The notes below the pieces were generated by a model, which saw only the letters and a program-made list of their open reading frames with translations, ran no database searches and was not told the origin of the DNA. Below, piece by piece: positions 46,145 to 55,988 of a DNA stretch of 64,000 nt (its first letter is position 1; each line of letters opens with the position of its first letter). The translations under genes were made by a program, and so were the position numbers. The stretch is from Chitinophagales bacterium (lineage in GTDB: Bacteria > Bacteroidota > Bacteroidia > Chitinophagales > UBA2359): assembly GCA_020628375.1 (NCBI GenBank), contig JAHDFD010000006.1:1-64000 (forward strand), given 5' to 3'.

Positions 46145-47188
46145 ATGAATTCGATTTTTTCAGAAAACAATTATGTAAACGTTTATGAATATTACAAGGC
46201 AAAAACTGGTAATATTCCGTCGCGATATTTATTCAAGAATATAGATTTTAAGCTGTTACTTGAACGCTTGAATTCGCAACAAACGTTTAGTTTTACAACG
46301 GTTTGTTCTTCATTCAGTTTCGATGAAAAAAAGAAGAAGTACAACCCTGGTGTATCTATTTTTGAAATTAATGACGATATAATTCTTGCGATTGTCGATC
46401 CGCCTTATAATGATCTTATCATTGAACTTCTTTTCCTGGAAGAAAAATCAGATAAGGAATTGCTAGAATTGATCAAATCTTTGGTTACTAATTGTCAGAT
46501 CAAGAAAGATGATTTCAGGAAACAGTTACACGTAATGAGTGGTAATGGTCATTTTTATTTTGAAAAGTTTGACATTAAAGCACCTCAAATCGATCTGTCG
46601 CTAAATTATAATGACGATTTTGCTCAAGTTGATGAGTTGATCAAAACTGAACTTTCCAAAAAAAATAATAAAGGTATAATTATTTTGCATGGAGATCCGG
46701 GCACTGGAAAAACCTTTTATATAAGACACTTAATAGCTCAACTTAATAAACAGAAACTTTATATTCCACCAAATCTGGCGGAACAAATTGCTAGTCCAAG
46801 CTTTATTTCTGTTTTAGAGGACAATAGCGACAGTGTACTTATAATTGAAGATGCTGAGAGCATTCTGGAAAAAAGAAATGCTCAATCGGGATCAGCTGTA
46901 TCGAATTTATTGAACCTTTCGGATGGATTGTTGGCTGATTGTTTCAATATACAGATTATTTGCACCTTCAATTCCTCTTTGTCAAATATCGACGAAGCAT
47001 TGCTAAGAAAAGGGAGACTGATCGCTGAATATGAATTCCTACCATTAGCAGTTCACAAGGCTCAACAACTAAGCGATTCTTTAGGAAATGATATAATCAT
47101 CAATAAGCCAATGACGCTTACCGAGGTTTATAATATAAATTCAAAAACCGGTGTAAAAACAGCTCTTAAAAAGAAAGTAGGATTTTAA
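46145..47188 (+). CDS. AAA+ ATPase of unknown role
   Basis: The 347-residue protein has a unique N-terminal domain (1-160) and an AAA+ core: Walker A GDPGTGKT (183-190), Walker B VLIIEDAE (231-238, E235/D236), sensor 1 IICTFN (271-276) and an arginine-containing block EALLRKGRLIAEY. It resembles proteasomal/BCS1-type single-domain AAA proteins, without protease domain. Target unknown; pairing with the TIGR03032-like gene suggests remodelling of that protein or its partners, an inference. Confidence 0.75.
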   Translation: MNSIFSENNYVNVYEYYKAKTGNIPSRYLFKNIDFKLLLERLNSQQTFSFTTVCSSFSFDEKKKKYNPGVSIFEINDDIILAIVDPPYNDLIIELLFLEEKSDKELLELIKSLVTNCQIKKDDFRKQLHVMSGNGHFYFEKFDIKAPQIDLSLNYNDDFAQVDELIKTELSKKNNKGIIILHGDPGTGKTFYIRHLIAQLNKQKLYIPPNLAEQIASPSFISVLEDNSDSVLIIEDAESILEKRNAQSGSAVSNLLNLSDGLLADCFNIQIICTFNSSLSNIDEALLRKGRLIAEYEFLPLAVHKAQQLSDSLGNDIIINKPMTLTEVYNINSKTGVKTALKKKVGF

Positions 47189-47192
47189 ATCT

Positions 47193-47240
47193 AAAATCCC
47201 AAGTAAAGAGCTTATACATAACATCTTTACTTGGGATTTT
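47193..47240. terminator. Long bidirectional terminator
   Basis: Perfect 17-bp arms (aaaatcccaagtaaaga and its complement) enclose a 14-nt loop between convergent genes. Confidence 0.85.
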
Positions 47241-47266
47241 CAGTTTTCCTTAATATAAATTCCGTT

Positions 47267-48031
47267 CTAATCTTCTACAGAATCAACTGTTTGGTAGTCT
47301 ATAATTTCCCAAGTCGTTGAATATCCATTATTAGCCCTTTCTGGCCATTCTATACCTTCATACGCAGCAGTATTACCCGTTTTCAAAATTAGGTTGTCGA
47401 GTTTTCTGTAGATCAAACCTATACCTTTAGCGTATTTTTCTTCAGCAAAACGGTAAGAAAGAATATTTGCAGGATCATCGGCTACCTGTGCTATATGAAT
47501 TGCCTCATTAAAATTCAATGAACCTATAGAAACGGGATCGTTCACATTCGAATAAGTATAATTCCAGTCGCGATACAGATCTTCATAGTCATCATCTAAT
47601 TGATTTATATACACATTTCCATCCCAATTTATGCCATCGAGAATTGGAAATGTCAGGCGAATAAAACGTAAATTATTATCCTGAATATCGAGGGTATTAG
47701 AACTTCTTGTAGCAAAATTTATTTCTGGTGCAGAAAACTCAAGCTCCGAGTTATAAGGCCGAACTGATTTTAATATCCTTGCTCTTGTATTTCCTTCCGG
47801 ATCTTCATCTAACAAAAGGATTTCTTCTTTCACCTCCCATGAACGGGTAAAAACGGTATCGTTAAACTCATCATAGAAGGTCGTATCTACCTTATAAAAA
47901 ATAGTATGTCCTTCATCCATTGGGAAGTATTCGTACCCTAAAGCATCGCTTACTTCAATGGTTTCTTCATCACAAGCACTAAAGACAATAAGGCTTAAAA
48001 AACAGATAATGAATAAGTAGTTAAATTTCAT
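47267..48031 (-). CDS. Putative lipoprotein of unknown function
   Basis: The 254-residue protein has a lipoprotein signal ending FSAC (C20) and an acidic mature region (DEETIEVS). A GYEYFPMDEGHTIFYKVD opening is common in Bacteroidota lipoproteins of unknown function. No catalytic motif seen. It ends in an acidic tail (TVDSVED). Confidence 0.7.
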   Translation of the reverse strand: MKFNYLFIICFLSLIVFSACDEETIEVSDALGYEYFPMDEGHTIFYKVDTTFYDEFNDTVFTRSWEVKEEILLLDEDPEGNTRARILKSVRPYNSELEFSAPEINFATRSSNTLDIQDNNLRFIRLTFPILDGINWDGNVYINQLDDDYEDLYRDWNYTYSNVNDPVSIGSLNFNEAIHIAQVADDPANILSYRFAEEKYAKGIGLIYRKLDNLILKTGNTAAYEGIEWPERANNGYSTTWEIIDYQTVDSVED

Positions 48032-48106
48032 ACTGCTCTAAACGGTTTTAAAAATTTGATATTGTTAGTTTGACGAAAAAATCATAATGCGTTTCCAGAT
48101 AGACAC

Positions 48107-48137
48107 AAAAAAAGCCCAAATAAATATTCGGGCTTTA
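48107..48137 (-). terminator. Terminator after DUF4197 gene
   Basis: Arms aaagccc and gggcttt with an AT-rich centre, followed on the minus strand by a T run, lie just downstream of the DUF4197 gene. Confidence 0.7.
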
Positions 48138-48160
48138 AATTTTTATGAATAACAATTTTA

Positions 48161-48973
48161 TTACTGCCTATTCAGTTCTTTTCCTTTCGAACCAGTATTT
48201 GATTTTGTTCCACTGGTAGAACTTTTATTTGAACTATTATTATCTTGTAAACTAAATACTTTTTTAAGCAAATCAGTCGTACGAGCAACAGGGTCTTTTC
48301 GTATTTTCAATTCTTCTTTTGCCACCATGGTAAACAAACCGTCTAAAGCTTTTTGCGTAACATACTGTTCAAGATCGATCGATCCTATATCAACGTTAAG
48401 TGCTTGTTTTATTATTGGTTTATCAACTGCTTTTGCAACATCATCCCAATATTTAGTTGCATTTACGCTATTCAATGAATTTTTAATTATTGGCTGAAAC
48501 TTATCCATCAACTGTGAAGAAGTTGTTCTTTTTAAAAACTCGGTTGCAGCGTTCTGATCTCCTTGTAAGATCGACATTACATCCTGAAAATTCAATTGCT
48601 TAATTGCATTTAAGAAAATAGGCTTTGCCTCTATTGCCGCTTTTTCAGCTGCTCGGTTAAGTGAAGTCTCCACTTTACCTACCAAACCTCCCATTCCGAA
48701 TTGCTGCATGGTATTAGCTACCTTTTGCACCTGACTTGGCCATGGAATTTTTATTTGTGGATTTTTCAGGTAACCATCTGTTTTAGAAACAACATTGGCT
48801 CCTTTAACAATTCCGATATTCAGTGCTTCTTTTAATCCGGCAGCGATCTGAGTGTTGGAAAGTCCACCTCCGGTTTCACCACCAAGTATTTCCTCAACGG
48901 TTTTAAGCACTTTTGTTGAGTCGCAGCTCGCAAACATTATTAAGGCTGCAAATACAAATACTAACTTTTTCAT
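48161..48973 (-). CDS. DUF4197 lipoprotein
   Basis: The 270-residue protein has a lipoprotein signal (FASCDS, C18). LSNTQIAAGLKEALNIGIVKG and VNATKYWDDVAKAV match DUF4197, helical periplasmic proteins of unknown function. The C-terminus is a Ser/Lys/Gly-rich low-complexity tail (SSNKSSTSGTKSNTGSKGKE), likely unstructured. Confidence 0.85.
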   Translation of the reverse strand: MKKLVFVFAALIMFASCDSTKVLKTVEEILGGETGGGLSNTQIAAGLKEALNIGIVKGANVVSKTDGYLKNPQIKIPWPSQVQKVANTMQQFGMGGLVGKVETSLNRAAEKAAIEAKPIFLNAIKQLNFQDVMSILQGDQNAATEFLKRTTSSQLMDKFQPIIKNSLNSVNATKYWDDVAKAVDKPIIKQALNVDIGSIDLEQYVTQKALDGLFTMVAKEELKIRKDPVARTTDLLKKVFSLQDNNSSNKSSTSGTKSNTGSKGKELNRQ

Positions 48974-49067
48974 TATTTATAATTTATCTTTTTTACAAGC
49001 TAAAAGTAATCAATATCATTTGATTCAAATTATTCGCCAACGTTTAGCTTAGAATCAAATTTAATGT

Positions 49068-49075
49068 TAATTTTG
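49068..49075 (+). promoter_or_regulatory. -7 promoter element for nnrDE
   Basis: TAATTTTG matches TAnnTTTG and lies 12 nt before the ATG. A TTTA about 21 nt upstream may be a weak -33 box. Confidence 0.45.
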
Positions 49076-49087
49076 CGTTAACATATT

Positions 49088-50611
49088 ATGAAAATATTAA
49101 CAAGCAAACAAATCAGACAAGCTGACGCTTACACGATAAAGCACGAACCAATTGCATCGGTAGATTTAATGGAAAGAGCCGCATCAAGGTGTGTTGATTG
49201 GATCGTGGAACATATTTCCAAAGATAAAGATATAATTATTTTAAGTGGCGTTGGGAATAATGGAGGTGATGGTTTGGCAATTGCTAGAATTTTATTTGAA
49301 AAAGATTATAATGTTATTGTTTATGAGGTTTGCTTTTCTAAAAAACATTCTGCCGATTTTCTAATAAATAAAGAACGATTAAAACAACTTAATATTCCCT
49401 ATAATTATATTGAAAATACTAAGCAAATACCTCAGTTCTCAAATGACGCTCTAGTAATTGATGCTATCTTCGGAACTGGTTTGAGCAGAGCAGTCAATCG
49501 ATTTTTAGCTCGTTTATTTTATTTGATCAATCAAACAGCTTGTACGGTAGTTTCTATAGATATGCCTTCAGGTTTATTTGCTGAAAATAATACTCAGAAT
49601 AATTTAGAGAATATAATTTATGCCGATTATACATTGACTTTTGAATCACCGAAATTAGCATACTTTCTACCGGAAACACATCATTTCTTTGGAGAATTAC
49701 ACCTGCTGGACATTGAACTATCTGAAAAATTCATGCAAGAAGTTAAGACTTGTCTGCATGTAAGTACAGAAAGTCAGATTAGGGAAATTTACAAAAACAG
49801 ACCTCGATTCGTTCACAAAGGTGAAATGGGCAGAGCATTATTAATTGCTGGCAGTTATGGCAAAATGGGTGCCTGTACTCTTTCTGCTAAAGCATGCAAA
49901 AAGAGTGGAGTTGGCTTATTAACGATCCACGCTCCAAGCTGTGGGTACTATATACTTCAAACAGCTATTCCAGAGGCAATGGTTTTAGTCGATCAACATG
50001 CTCAATATTTTTCTGAGGGATTAGAAACAAGTCCATATTCAGTAGTTGCTGTTGGGCCGGGAATTGGCATAAAAAAACAAACTAAAAAGGCTTTGAGTTT
50101 TCTTATAAATCAGTGTAAAAAACCGATGATCTTAGACGCAGATGCCCTGAATATACTTGCACACAGTCCTGAATTATGGAAACAAATACCCGATAATTCA
50201 ATTATTACTCCGCACAGGGGAGAATGGGAAAGAATATCGGGGGTATCAGCCAGCGATAGCTATGCTCAATTATTATCGGCAAAGCAGTTTGCTAAAGAGC
50301 ATAATTTAACCATTGTTTTAAAAGATGCGATCACTGCAATTATCAGTACAAAAGGAAATATCTATTTCAATTTAACAGGAAACTCCGGAATGGCAACAGG
50401 TGGAAGTGGTGATGTATTGACAGGCATTATTACGGCATTGGTAGCTCAGGGTTATGATTGCCTTGAAGCATGCAGGTTAGGGACTTTTATTCATGGAAAA
50501 GCAGCAGATATAGCAATTGAAAATGAAGAAAGTTCAGAAAGTCTGATCGCTGGCGATATCATTAAATTTCTAGGAAGAGCATTCAAATTCCTTAAAGAAA
50601 ATACATTATAA
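49088..50611 (+). CDS. nnrD: Bifunctional NAD(P)H-hydrate epimerase / ADP-dependent dehydratase
   Basis: This enzyme repairs hydrated NAD(P)H. The 507-residue protein fuses an N-terminal epimerase (about 1-215, LSGVGNNGGDGLAIARIL and VIDAIFGTGLSR) with a C-terminal dehydratase (about 225-500, GKMGACTLSAKACKKSGVG, VAVGPGIG, LDADALNIL, TPHRGEW and the end motif NSGMATGGSGDVLTG). This fusion is normal in bacteria (E. coli YjeF/Nnr). It converges on hlyD with only 6 bp between them. Confidence 0.95.
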   Translation: MKILTSKQIRQADAYTIKHEPIASVDLMERAASRCVDWIVEHISKDKDIIILSGVGNNGGDGLAIARILFEKDYNVIVYEVCFSKKHSADFLINKERLKQLNIPYNYIENTKQIPQFSNDALVIDAIFGTGLSRAVNRFLARLFYLINQTACTVVSIDMPSGLFAENNTQNNLENIIYADYTLTFESPKLAYFLPETHHFFGELHLLDIELSEKFMQEVKTCLHVSTESQIREIYKNRPRFVHKGEMGRALLIAGSYGKMGACTLSAKACKKSGVGLLTIHAPSCGYYILQTAIPEAMVLVDQHAQYFSEGLETSPYSVVAVGPGIGIKKQTKKALSFLINQCKKPMILDADALNILAHSPELWKQIPDNSIITPHRGEWERISGVSASDSYAQLLSAKQFAKEHNLTIVLKDAITAIISTKGNIYFNLTGNSGMATGGSGDVLTGIITALVAQGYDCLEACRLGTFIHGKAADIAIENEESSESLIAGDIIKFLGRAFKFLKENTL

Positions 50612-50617
50612 GTAAAA

Positions 50618-51925
50618 TTATATCAAGCTTAAAAACTGTTTAAACAATCGTTCGAGAATTGATTTTTCTTCTGTAATTACTTCTACAAAAGAAGTCATAT
50701 TAGGCTTGTATTGAATTTCAGTATCATAATTGGTAATAATTGTATCTCCTAAGGGAATTTTCAATTCATACATTAAGGTTTGATCTTTACCAATTTCAGG
50801 CATTGCGCTTATAGAAGCAACTTCAGAAGTTACGATACCAAACTCTTTGTAAGGGTAAGCATCAAATTTTAAAATCGCTTTATGCCCTTGCTCAATTTTA
50901 CCTATACTTCTTACAGGCAATTTTGCAGAAATATATTTCCCTTCACTTCCATCTGGTATAATATAAGCGATAATCTCACCTTGTTTGATCGATGACTTTT
51001 CATTCAGATTAGCAATATAGTTAATCTTTCCGCCTAGTGGAGCTTTAATTGTATAGGTTTGTTTCCAATTCTGAACCGTTGACTTGATTCGCGCAATGGA
51101 TTCTGAAATTTTGAATTGACATGAAGTAATCAAATCCCCTCTCCCACTCTGTAATTCTAATATCTGTAAATCAAGTTGTTCAACTTTTATATTATTCTGA
51201 ATAATGGCATTGGTCATTCCTTCAAACTGTCGTTCTTTTTGTAATAAAACTGCTGAAGATTCTTCTACTTCACGATCACTTATAACTCCTTCAGTATGAA
51301 GTTTTACATTTCGCTCATGATTGCCTTTGGTTAGCTGTAATTCATTCCAGAAGATCTTTCGTTCTCGTTCTTGTGACATTTGTAAACTCCTGATCTTTGA
51401 AATTTCATCCTTAACATTGGCAATTTGCTTGAAAACCATTCCATTTTTCAGATTCTGCTTTAATTCACTGAACTTTAGTTCTAACTGTGCATAATCTGAC
51501 TGAATTGCTCCTAATTGAAGATCGGCAGGAAATGCTAACTCTAAATAAGCTTTTGGATTTTCAATATTGCTGTATTCCTTTATCCAATTTTCTAGGGTAT
51601 TTATTTCATTTGTATTTGTTGAATTATGGATTTGTAGTAAGGTTTCGCCTTCTTTAACGAAATCATTGTTTTGCTTTTCGAATAGCTCTATATAACCATT
51701 TGAAGTACTGATTATTTCAATAGGTGGTTGAGCGGAAGTAAGCATTCCAACCCCTTCTACCTTATCGGGATATTGAATAAAATAGGTTGCAGATAATATG
51801 GAAACAACTACGATAGCGACCATAGTGATCCCAGACCTCAATAACCATGATGGAGGCGTAGTGATCAGATCATTTATTTCTAAATTAGATCTGTAAGTAT
51901 TATCTCTTCCGTTTAATCCAGGCAT
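50618..51925 (-). CDS. HlyD-type membrane fusion protein
   Basis: The 435-residue periplasmic adaptor has one N-terminal membrane helix (about 33-51), a biotinyl-like hairpin entry (PIEIISTSNGYIELF), a long coiled coil (about 130-270, KEIQ-rich, SQERERKIFWNEL), and a barrel-type C-terminal half (KAPLGGKINYIANLNEKSS). It follows the C39-ABC transporter by 10 bp and would link it to an outer-membrane TolC channel, which is not in the window. The role is type I secretion of a small peptide or protein. Confidence 0.85.
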   Translation of the reverse strand: MPGLNGRDNTYRSNLEINDLITTPPSWLLRSGITMVAIVVVSILSATYFIQYPDKVEGVGMLTSAQPPIEIISTSNGYIELFEKQNNDFVKEGETLLQIHNSTNTNEINTLENWIKEYSNIENPKAYLELAFPADLQLGAIQSDYAQLELKFSELKQNLKNGMVFKQIANVKDEISKIRSLQMSQERERKIFWNELQLTKGNHERNVKLHTEGVISDREVEESSAVLLQKERQFEGMTNAIIQNNIKVEQLDLQILELQSGRGDLITSCQFKISESIARIKSTVQNWKQTYTIKAPLGGKINYIANLNEKSSIKQGEIIAYIIPDGSEGKYISAKLPVRSIGKIEQGHKAILKFDAYPYKEFGIVTSEVASISAMPEIGKDQTLMYELKIPLGDTIITNYDTEIQYKPNMTSFVEVITEEKSILERLFKQFLSLI

Positions 51926-51935
51926 AAATTTCGTT

Positions 51936-54122
51936 TTAACTTCCTAATTCAAGCTGATTTTTAACCAGATTATAATAAAATCCTCTTTCGAGTACGAGCG
52001 ATTCATGATTACCATATTCAACAATATTTCCGTTATGTAAAACAATTATCTGATCGGCATTTTTAACTGTACTCAATCGATGTGCAACTACGATCGAAGT
52101 TTTATTTTTCATAAATCGGTTAAGATTATCCATTATAACTCTTTCGTTACTAGCATCGAGTGCATTGGTAGCCTCATCAAAAAACACAAATTCAGGATTC
52201 TTATAAATGGCTCTTGCGATAAACAAGCGTTGTTTTTGTCCCTGACTCAAGCCATTTCCCTTCGCACCGATCATAGTATTAAAACCAAGTGGTAAACTCT
52301 GAACAAATTCTAAAATATTAGCAGCAGAGGCAGCTGCAAAAACGCGTTGAAAATCGGTAATATCATCGCTTTCAGCAATATTATTAGCAATAGTATCAGA
52401 AAAAACGAAGCCTTCCTGCATTACTACACCACATTCATTTCTCCAGACTTTTGCATATATCGAACTCAAATCCTGTCCTCCGATCTTAATACTTCCTTTA
52501 ACAGGCTTATAAAAACCTAAAAGTAATTTTATCAAGGTTGTTTTACCACTACCACTTGAACCAACTATAGCAGTTGTTTTTCCTCTTGGAATGGTTAAAT
52601 TGATTCCTTTTAAAACTTCGTCTGAAATTGGTGTATAACTAAATCGAACATTATTCAACTGAATATCTCCTTCAGGAATGAAGTTCAATTTATTGACCTC
52701 TAGATTTTCTTCATTTTCAGAATTATGAATTTCTGAAAGTCGTTCTAAACTTATCTTAGCATCCTGAGCTGAACGAATGAATCCGATCAGTTGTTGAAGT
52801 GGTGCATTCAATTGTCCGATGATATATTGAATTGCCAGCATCATCCCCAGGGTCATTTGCCCATCTAAAACCAATTTAGCAGCAACAAAGGTGATCAGAA
52901 TATCTTTTAGTTGATTAATAGATAAAGCTCCGGCATCTTGATATTGTGCAATCGATAATGAACGCATTTGTATTCTGAAAAGCTTTGCCTGAATATTAGC
53001 CCACTTCCATCTTCTTTTCAATTGGCTTCCCTGTAATTTTATCTCCGGCATTCCCTGAATGATCTCTATTAATGAATCTTGATTATCAGATAATTGCTGG
53101 AAAGCTTTATAATCAACTTCTTTCCTCATTCTAAGAAAGAAAAATATCCAGATCACATAAAGTACAGCAGCAATTAGGAAGATAAAAAATATTTGTAAAC
53201 TGTAGATTGCCAAAACAAAACCGAATACGATCAGATTGGTAATCGACAATAAAACGCTTAGTGAAGAATTTGTAAGAAAAGATTCAATTCTTTTATGATC
53301 GCCAATTCTTTGCAATAGATCGCCTGTATTTTTAGAATCGAAAAACCCTAAAGGCAGATTCATCAGTTTTATAAGAAAATCTGATAATAAATTAACGTTG
53401 ATACGGACACTGATGTGTAAGAGTATCCAACTCTGAATGAATTTTACAACTGTAGAACTTAAGAAAAGCATTAATTGACCAGCAAGAACAATATAAATAA
53501 AATTCAGATTTTGGGTATCAATACCTATATCGACAAGGCTTTGTGTAAGGAAAGGAAATATTAACTGAAAAACAGTTCCTAGAAGCAAGCCTACAAAAAG
53601 CTGGAACATCAACTTTTTGTGTGGTTTTAAATATTGAAAAAGAAAACCGAATCCTTTTGATTCATGATCGTCGAGTTCATTATCATAAAATTCATTGGAA
53701 GGTTCTAATAAAAGAGCTATACCCTGTTCTTCTGCACCCAACCAATTTCTTTCTAAGTCTTTAAGAGCAAGTTTGTGTTTTCCATCTGCTGGATCAGCGA
53801 TCCAAACATGTTTATTATCTATATGGTAAGCTACAACAAAATGATTTTGATTCCAATGAAGTATGGCTGGTAAAGGTGCAACTTGTAAAGATGCCTCATC
53901 TCCTTCTGCTTTGATAGGGATTTTAACAGCCAAGGATCTGAATCCTAGCAATTCAGCAGCTTCTGAAATACCTTTAAGACTTACTCCTGCCTTGTCGATA
54001 TAACATTTTTCTCTTAAAAAAGGAATGCTATAATTTTTCCCAAAAAACTTAGACACCATCCTTAGACAAGTTGGACCACAATCCATAGAGTCGAGTTGTT
54101 TATAGAATGGAAACTTTTTCAT
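51936..54122 (-). CDS. C39-peptidase ABC exporter (bacteriocin/RiPP type)
   Basis: The 728-residue exporter has an N-terminal C39 protease (1-140) with the catalytic triad visible: C15 in DSMDCGPTCL, H94 in NQNHFVVAYH and D110 in WIADPADG. Six membrane helices (about 160-450) and a nucleotide-binding domain follow: Walker A VGSSGSGKTTLIKLL, signature LSQGQKQRL, Walker B FVFFDEATNAL. Such proteins cleave a double-glycine-type leader while exporting a bacteriocin or other small peptide. HlyD follows in the operon. No substrate gene is evident nearby. Confidence 0.93.
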   Translation of the reverse strand: MKKFPFYKQLDSMDCGPTCLRMVSKFFGKNYSIPFLREKCYIDKAGVSLKGISEAAELLGFRSLAVKIPIKAEGDEASLQVAPLPAILHWNQNHFVVAYHIDNKHVWIADPADGKHKLALKDLERNWLGAEEQGIALLLEPSNEFYDNELDDHESKGFGFLFQYLKPHKKLMFQLFVGLLLGTVFQLIFPFLTQSLVDIGIDTQNLNFIYIVLAGQLMLFLSSTVVKFIQSWILLHISVRINVNLLSDFLIKLMNLPLGFFDSKNTGDLLQRIGDHKRIESFLTNSSLSVLLSITNLIVFGFVLAIYSLQIFFIFLIAAVLYVIWIFFFLRMRKEVDYKAFQQLSDNQDSLIEIIQGMPEIKLQGSQLKRRWKWANIQAKLFRIQMRSLSIAQYQDAGALSINQLKDILITFVAAKLVLDGQMTLGMMLAIQYIIGQLNAPLQQLIGFIRSAQDAKISLERLSEIHNSENEENLEVNKLNFIPEGDIQLNNVRFSYTPISDEVLKGINLTIPRGKTTAIVGSSGSGKTTLIKLLLGFYKPVKGSIKIGGQDLSSIYAKVWRNECGVVMQEGFVFSDTIANNIAESDDITDFQRVFAAASAANILEFVQSLPLGFNTMIGAKGNGLSQGQKQRLFIARAIYKNPEFVFFDEATNALDASNERVIMDNLNRFMKNKTSIVVAHRLSTVKNADQIIVLHNGNIVEYGNHESLVLERGFYYNLVKNQLELGS

Positions 54123-54334
54123 AAGAATAAAGTGGTAAATTTTGAAATATGATGGAGTTACAAATATCTACTACTTGAACTTCCGTTTTTTGACAAAAAA
54201 CAAGAGAATATTAAATTTCTAAGTTGTTTGTTAAATAATTTTTAAACATATTCTAAAATCTCATTACTATACGTTTTCATTGTTTATTTAAAAATGTTTG
54301 CTTTTATTACAAAAAATCTCCACTTTTCAAATAT

Positions 54335-54357
54335 CTGTTGGTCTGGAAACACAACAG
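54335..54357. repeat. Degenerate GGTCtGG-family palindrome
   Basis: Arms ctgttg and caacag flank gtctggaaaca; the sequence is similar to the elements at 8546-8581 and 61806-61827. Confidence 0.5.
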
Positions 54358-54528
54358 AGGTAAGTAAATGCACAGTAGTATGCCCTAAAATTAAGAATAA
54401 GTTATAACTTATTGAAATACAATAGTAAAAACAATAATTTATATGGTGAATTCAGTTGTGAGGGTAAACTGAAAAAAATATATGGTGATAAATTTATAAA
54501 GAAATTTTTATTTTATTCATTTAAAGTA

Positions 54529-54575
54529 AAAAAACCCTCTGATAATAGTAAAAATACTAATTTTTGAGGGTTTTT
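54529..54575 (-). terminator. Terminator of the cysCDN operon
   Basis: Arms aaaaccctc and gaggg-tttt, with an inner tagt/acta pair, and a T run on the minus strand lie about 100 bp beyond the cysN stop. Confidence 0.7.
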
Positions 54576-54671
54576 AACTTCTGGATAGTGAAGTAGATAG
54601 ATCTTAGCAACTCTAAGCTAATAAATAAGTTCTATGATTTTCTTATTTTCTGGAATAAATCATAAAAATTT

Positions 54672-55943
54672 TTATATAATCATTCCTGCACCAACAGTTT
54701 CGTTGGTTCCTTCGTCGATTATAATTACTGAACCGGTAAAACGATTTCTATTGTAAGAATCATATAAAAGTGGTTTCATAGTTCTGATAGAGATTCTTCC
54801 AATATCATTCAAACCTAGTTCAAGGTCATCTTCAATTCTGTGTAAAGTATTGATGTTAATTTTATATTTAACTTCAGACACGATACATCGTGTATCTAAT
54901 GATGTATGTTTAATTGCATATTTACCTCTTGGTTTTAAAGGATTACGATGCATCCAACAAACCATTAAATCAATATCTTGTCCTACTTTGGGTTGGTTAT
55001 TAGGTCTTACGATCATATCCCCTCTGCTCAGATCTATATTATCTTCTAAAGTAATAGTTACAGATTGTGGAGAGAAAGCGCATTCCAAATCTCCATCAAA
55101 AGTATGGATACCTTTTATTTTACTTTCAAACCCGGATGGTAATAAAGTTACTTCATCACCTACCTTGAAAACACCTCCGGCAACTCTTCCAGCATAGCCT
55201 CTGAAATCATGATATTCATCTGTTTGAGGACGAATTACCTGTTGAACAGGAAAACGACAATCAATTCTGTTCTCATCACTTGCAATATGAATGTTCTCTA
55301 ATAAATATAATAGTGTTGGTCCTTCATACCAATCGGTTTTATCAGAACGATCAACAACATTATCACCATGCAGAGCTGAAATTGGAATGTATCTTACGTC
55401 TTTAGTATTCAATTTAGAAGAGAAATCTTCAAAATCTTCTTTGATTTTTTCAAAAGCTTCCTGCTTATAATCAACTAAGTCCATTTTGTTGATACATAAA
55501 ACAATGTGAGGAATATTCAATAAAGAAGCAATAAAGGCATGACGACAGGTTTGTTCAACAACACCATGTCGTGCATCAACTAAAATAATTGCAAGATTTG
55601 CAGTAGAAGCACCGGTAACCATATTACGTGTGTACTGTATATGCCCTGGTGTATCTGCAATTATGAATTTCCTCTTAGGTGTAGCGAAATAACGATAAGC
55701 AACATCAATAGTAATACCTTGCTCACGTTCTGCTTTTAATCCATCAGTTAAAAGAGCAAGGTTAACCATTTCCTCTCCTCTTTTTTCGCTCACTTCTTTT
55801 ATCTGCTCATATTGATCCTCAAAGATCGATTTTGTATCGTATAATAATCTACCGATTAAGGTACTTTTACCATCATCAACGCTTCCTGCTGTTGTGAAGC
55901 GCAATAATTCCATATCTAAGTATCCAGATTGTGTATTGTCCAT
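54672..55943 (-). CDS. cysN: Sulfate adenylyltransferase subunit 1 (GTPase)
   Basis: The 423-residue GTPase subunit couples GTP hydrolysis to APS synthesis. G1 is GSVDDGKSTLIGRLL (17-31), G3 is DTPGHIQYTRNM, G4 is NKMD. The EF-Tu-like domains II and III follow (GYAGRVAGGVFKVGDEV). It is the single-function form without fused APS kinase, consistent with the separate cysC nearby. It follows cysD with a 45-bp gap. Confidence 0.96.
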   Translation of the reverse strand: MDNTQSGYLDMELLRFTTAGSVDDGKSTLIGRLLYDTKSIFEDQYEQIKEVSEKRGEEMVNLALLTDGLKAEREQGITIDVAYRYFATPKRKFIIADTPGHIQYTRNMVTGASTANLAIILVDARHGVVEQTCRHAFIASLLNIPHIVLCINKMDLVDYKQEAFEKIKEDFEDFSSKLNTKDVRYIPISALHGDNVVDRSDKTDWYEGPTLLYLLENIHIASDENRIDCRFPVQQVIRPQTDEYHDFRGYAGRVAGGVFKVGDEVTLLPSGFESKIKGIHTFDGDLECAFSPQSVTITLEDNIDLSRGDMIVRPNNQPKVGQDIDLMVCWMHRNPLKPRGKYAIKHTSLDTRCIVSEVKYKININTLHRIEDDLELGLNDIGRISIRTMKPLLYDSYNRNRFTGSVIIIDEGTNETVGAGMII

Positions 55944-55988
55944 GTTTTATTTGACTAATTGCAAAGTTTTGTAAGTAAATTGAATTTG

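Larger units (their letters stand above)
54123..54671. other. Gene-free region between exporter and cysN
   Basis: These 549 bp hold the cysN terminator (54529-54575), a degenerate GGTCtGG palindrome (54335-54357), and the exporter's upstream region. A 37-codon plus-strand ORF (54294-54407) with three cysteines overlaps the palindrome and is probably not a gene. No convincing bacteriocin precursor with a double-glycine leader is seen on either strand. Confidence 0.6.

Noticed and set aside
54294-54407. 37-residue, three-cysteine peptide gene as substrate of the C39 exporter
   Set aside because: It runs through a degenerate repeat palindrome, lacks a double-glycine leader, and lies on the opposite strand; kept only as a remark.
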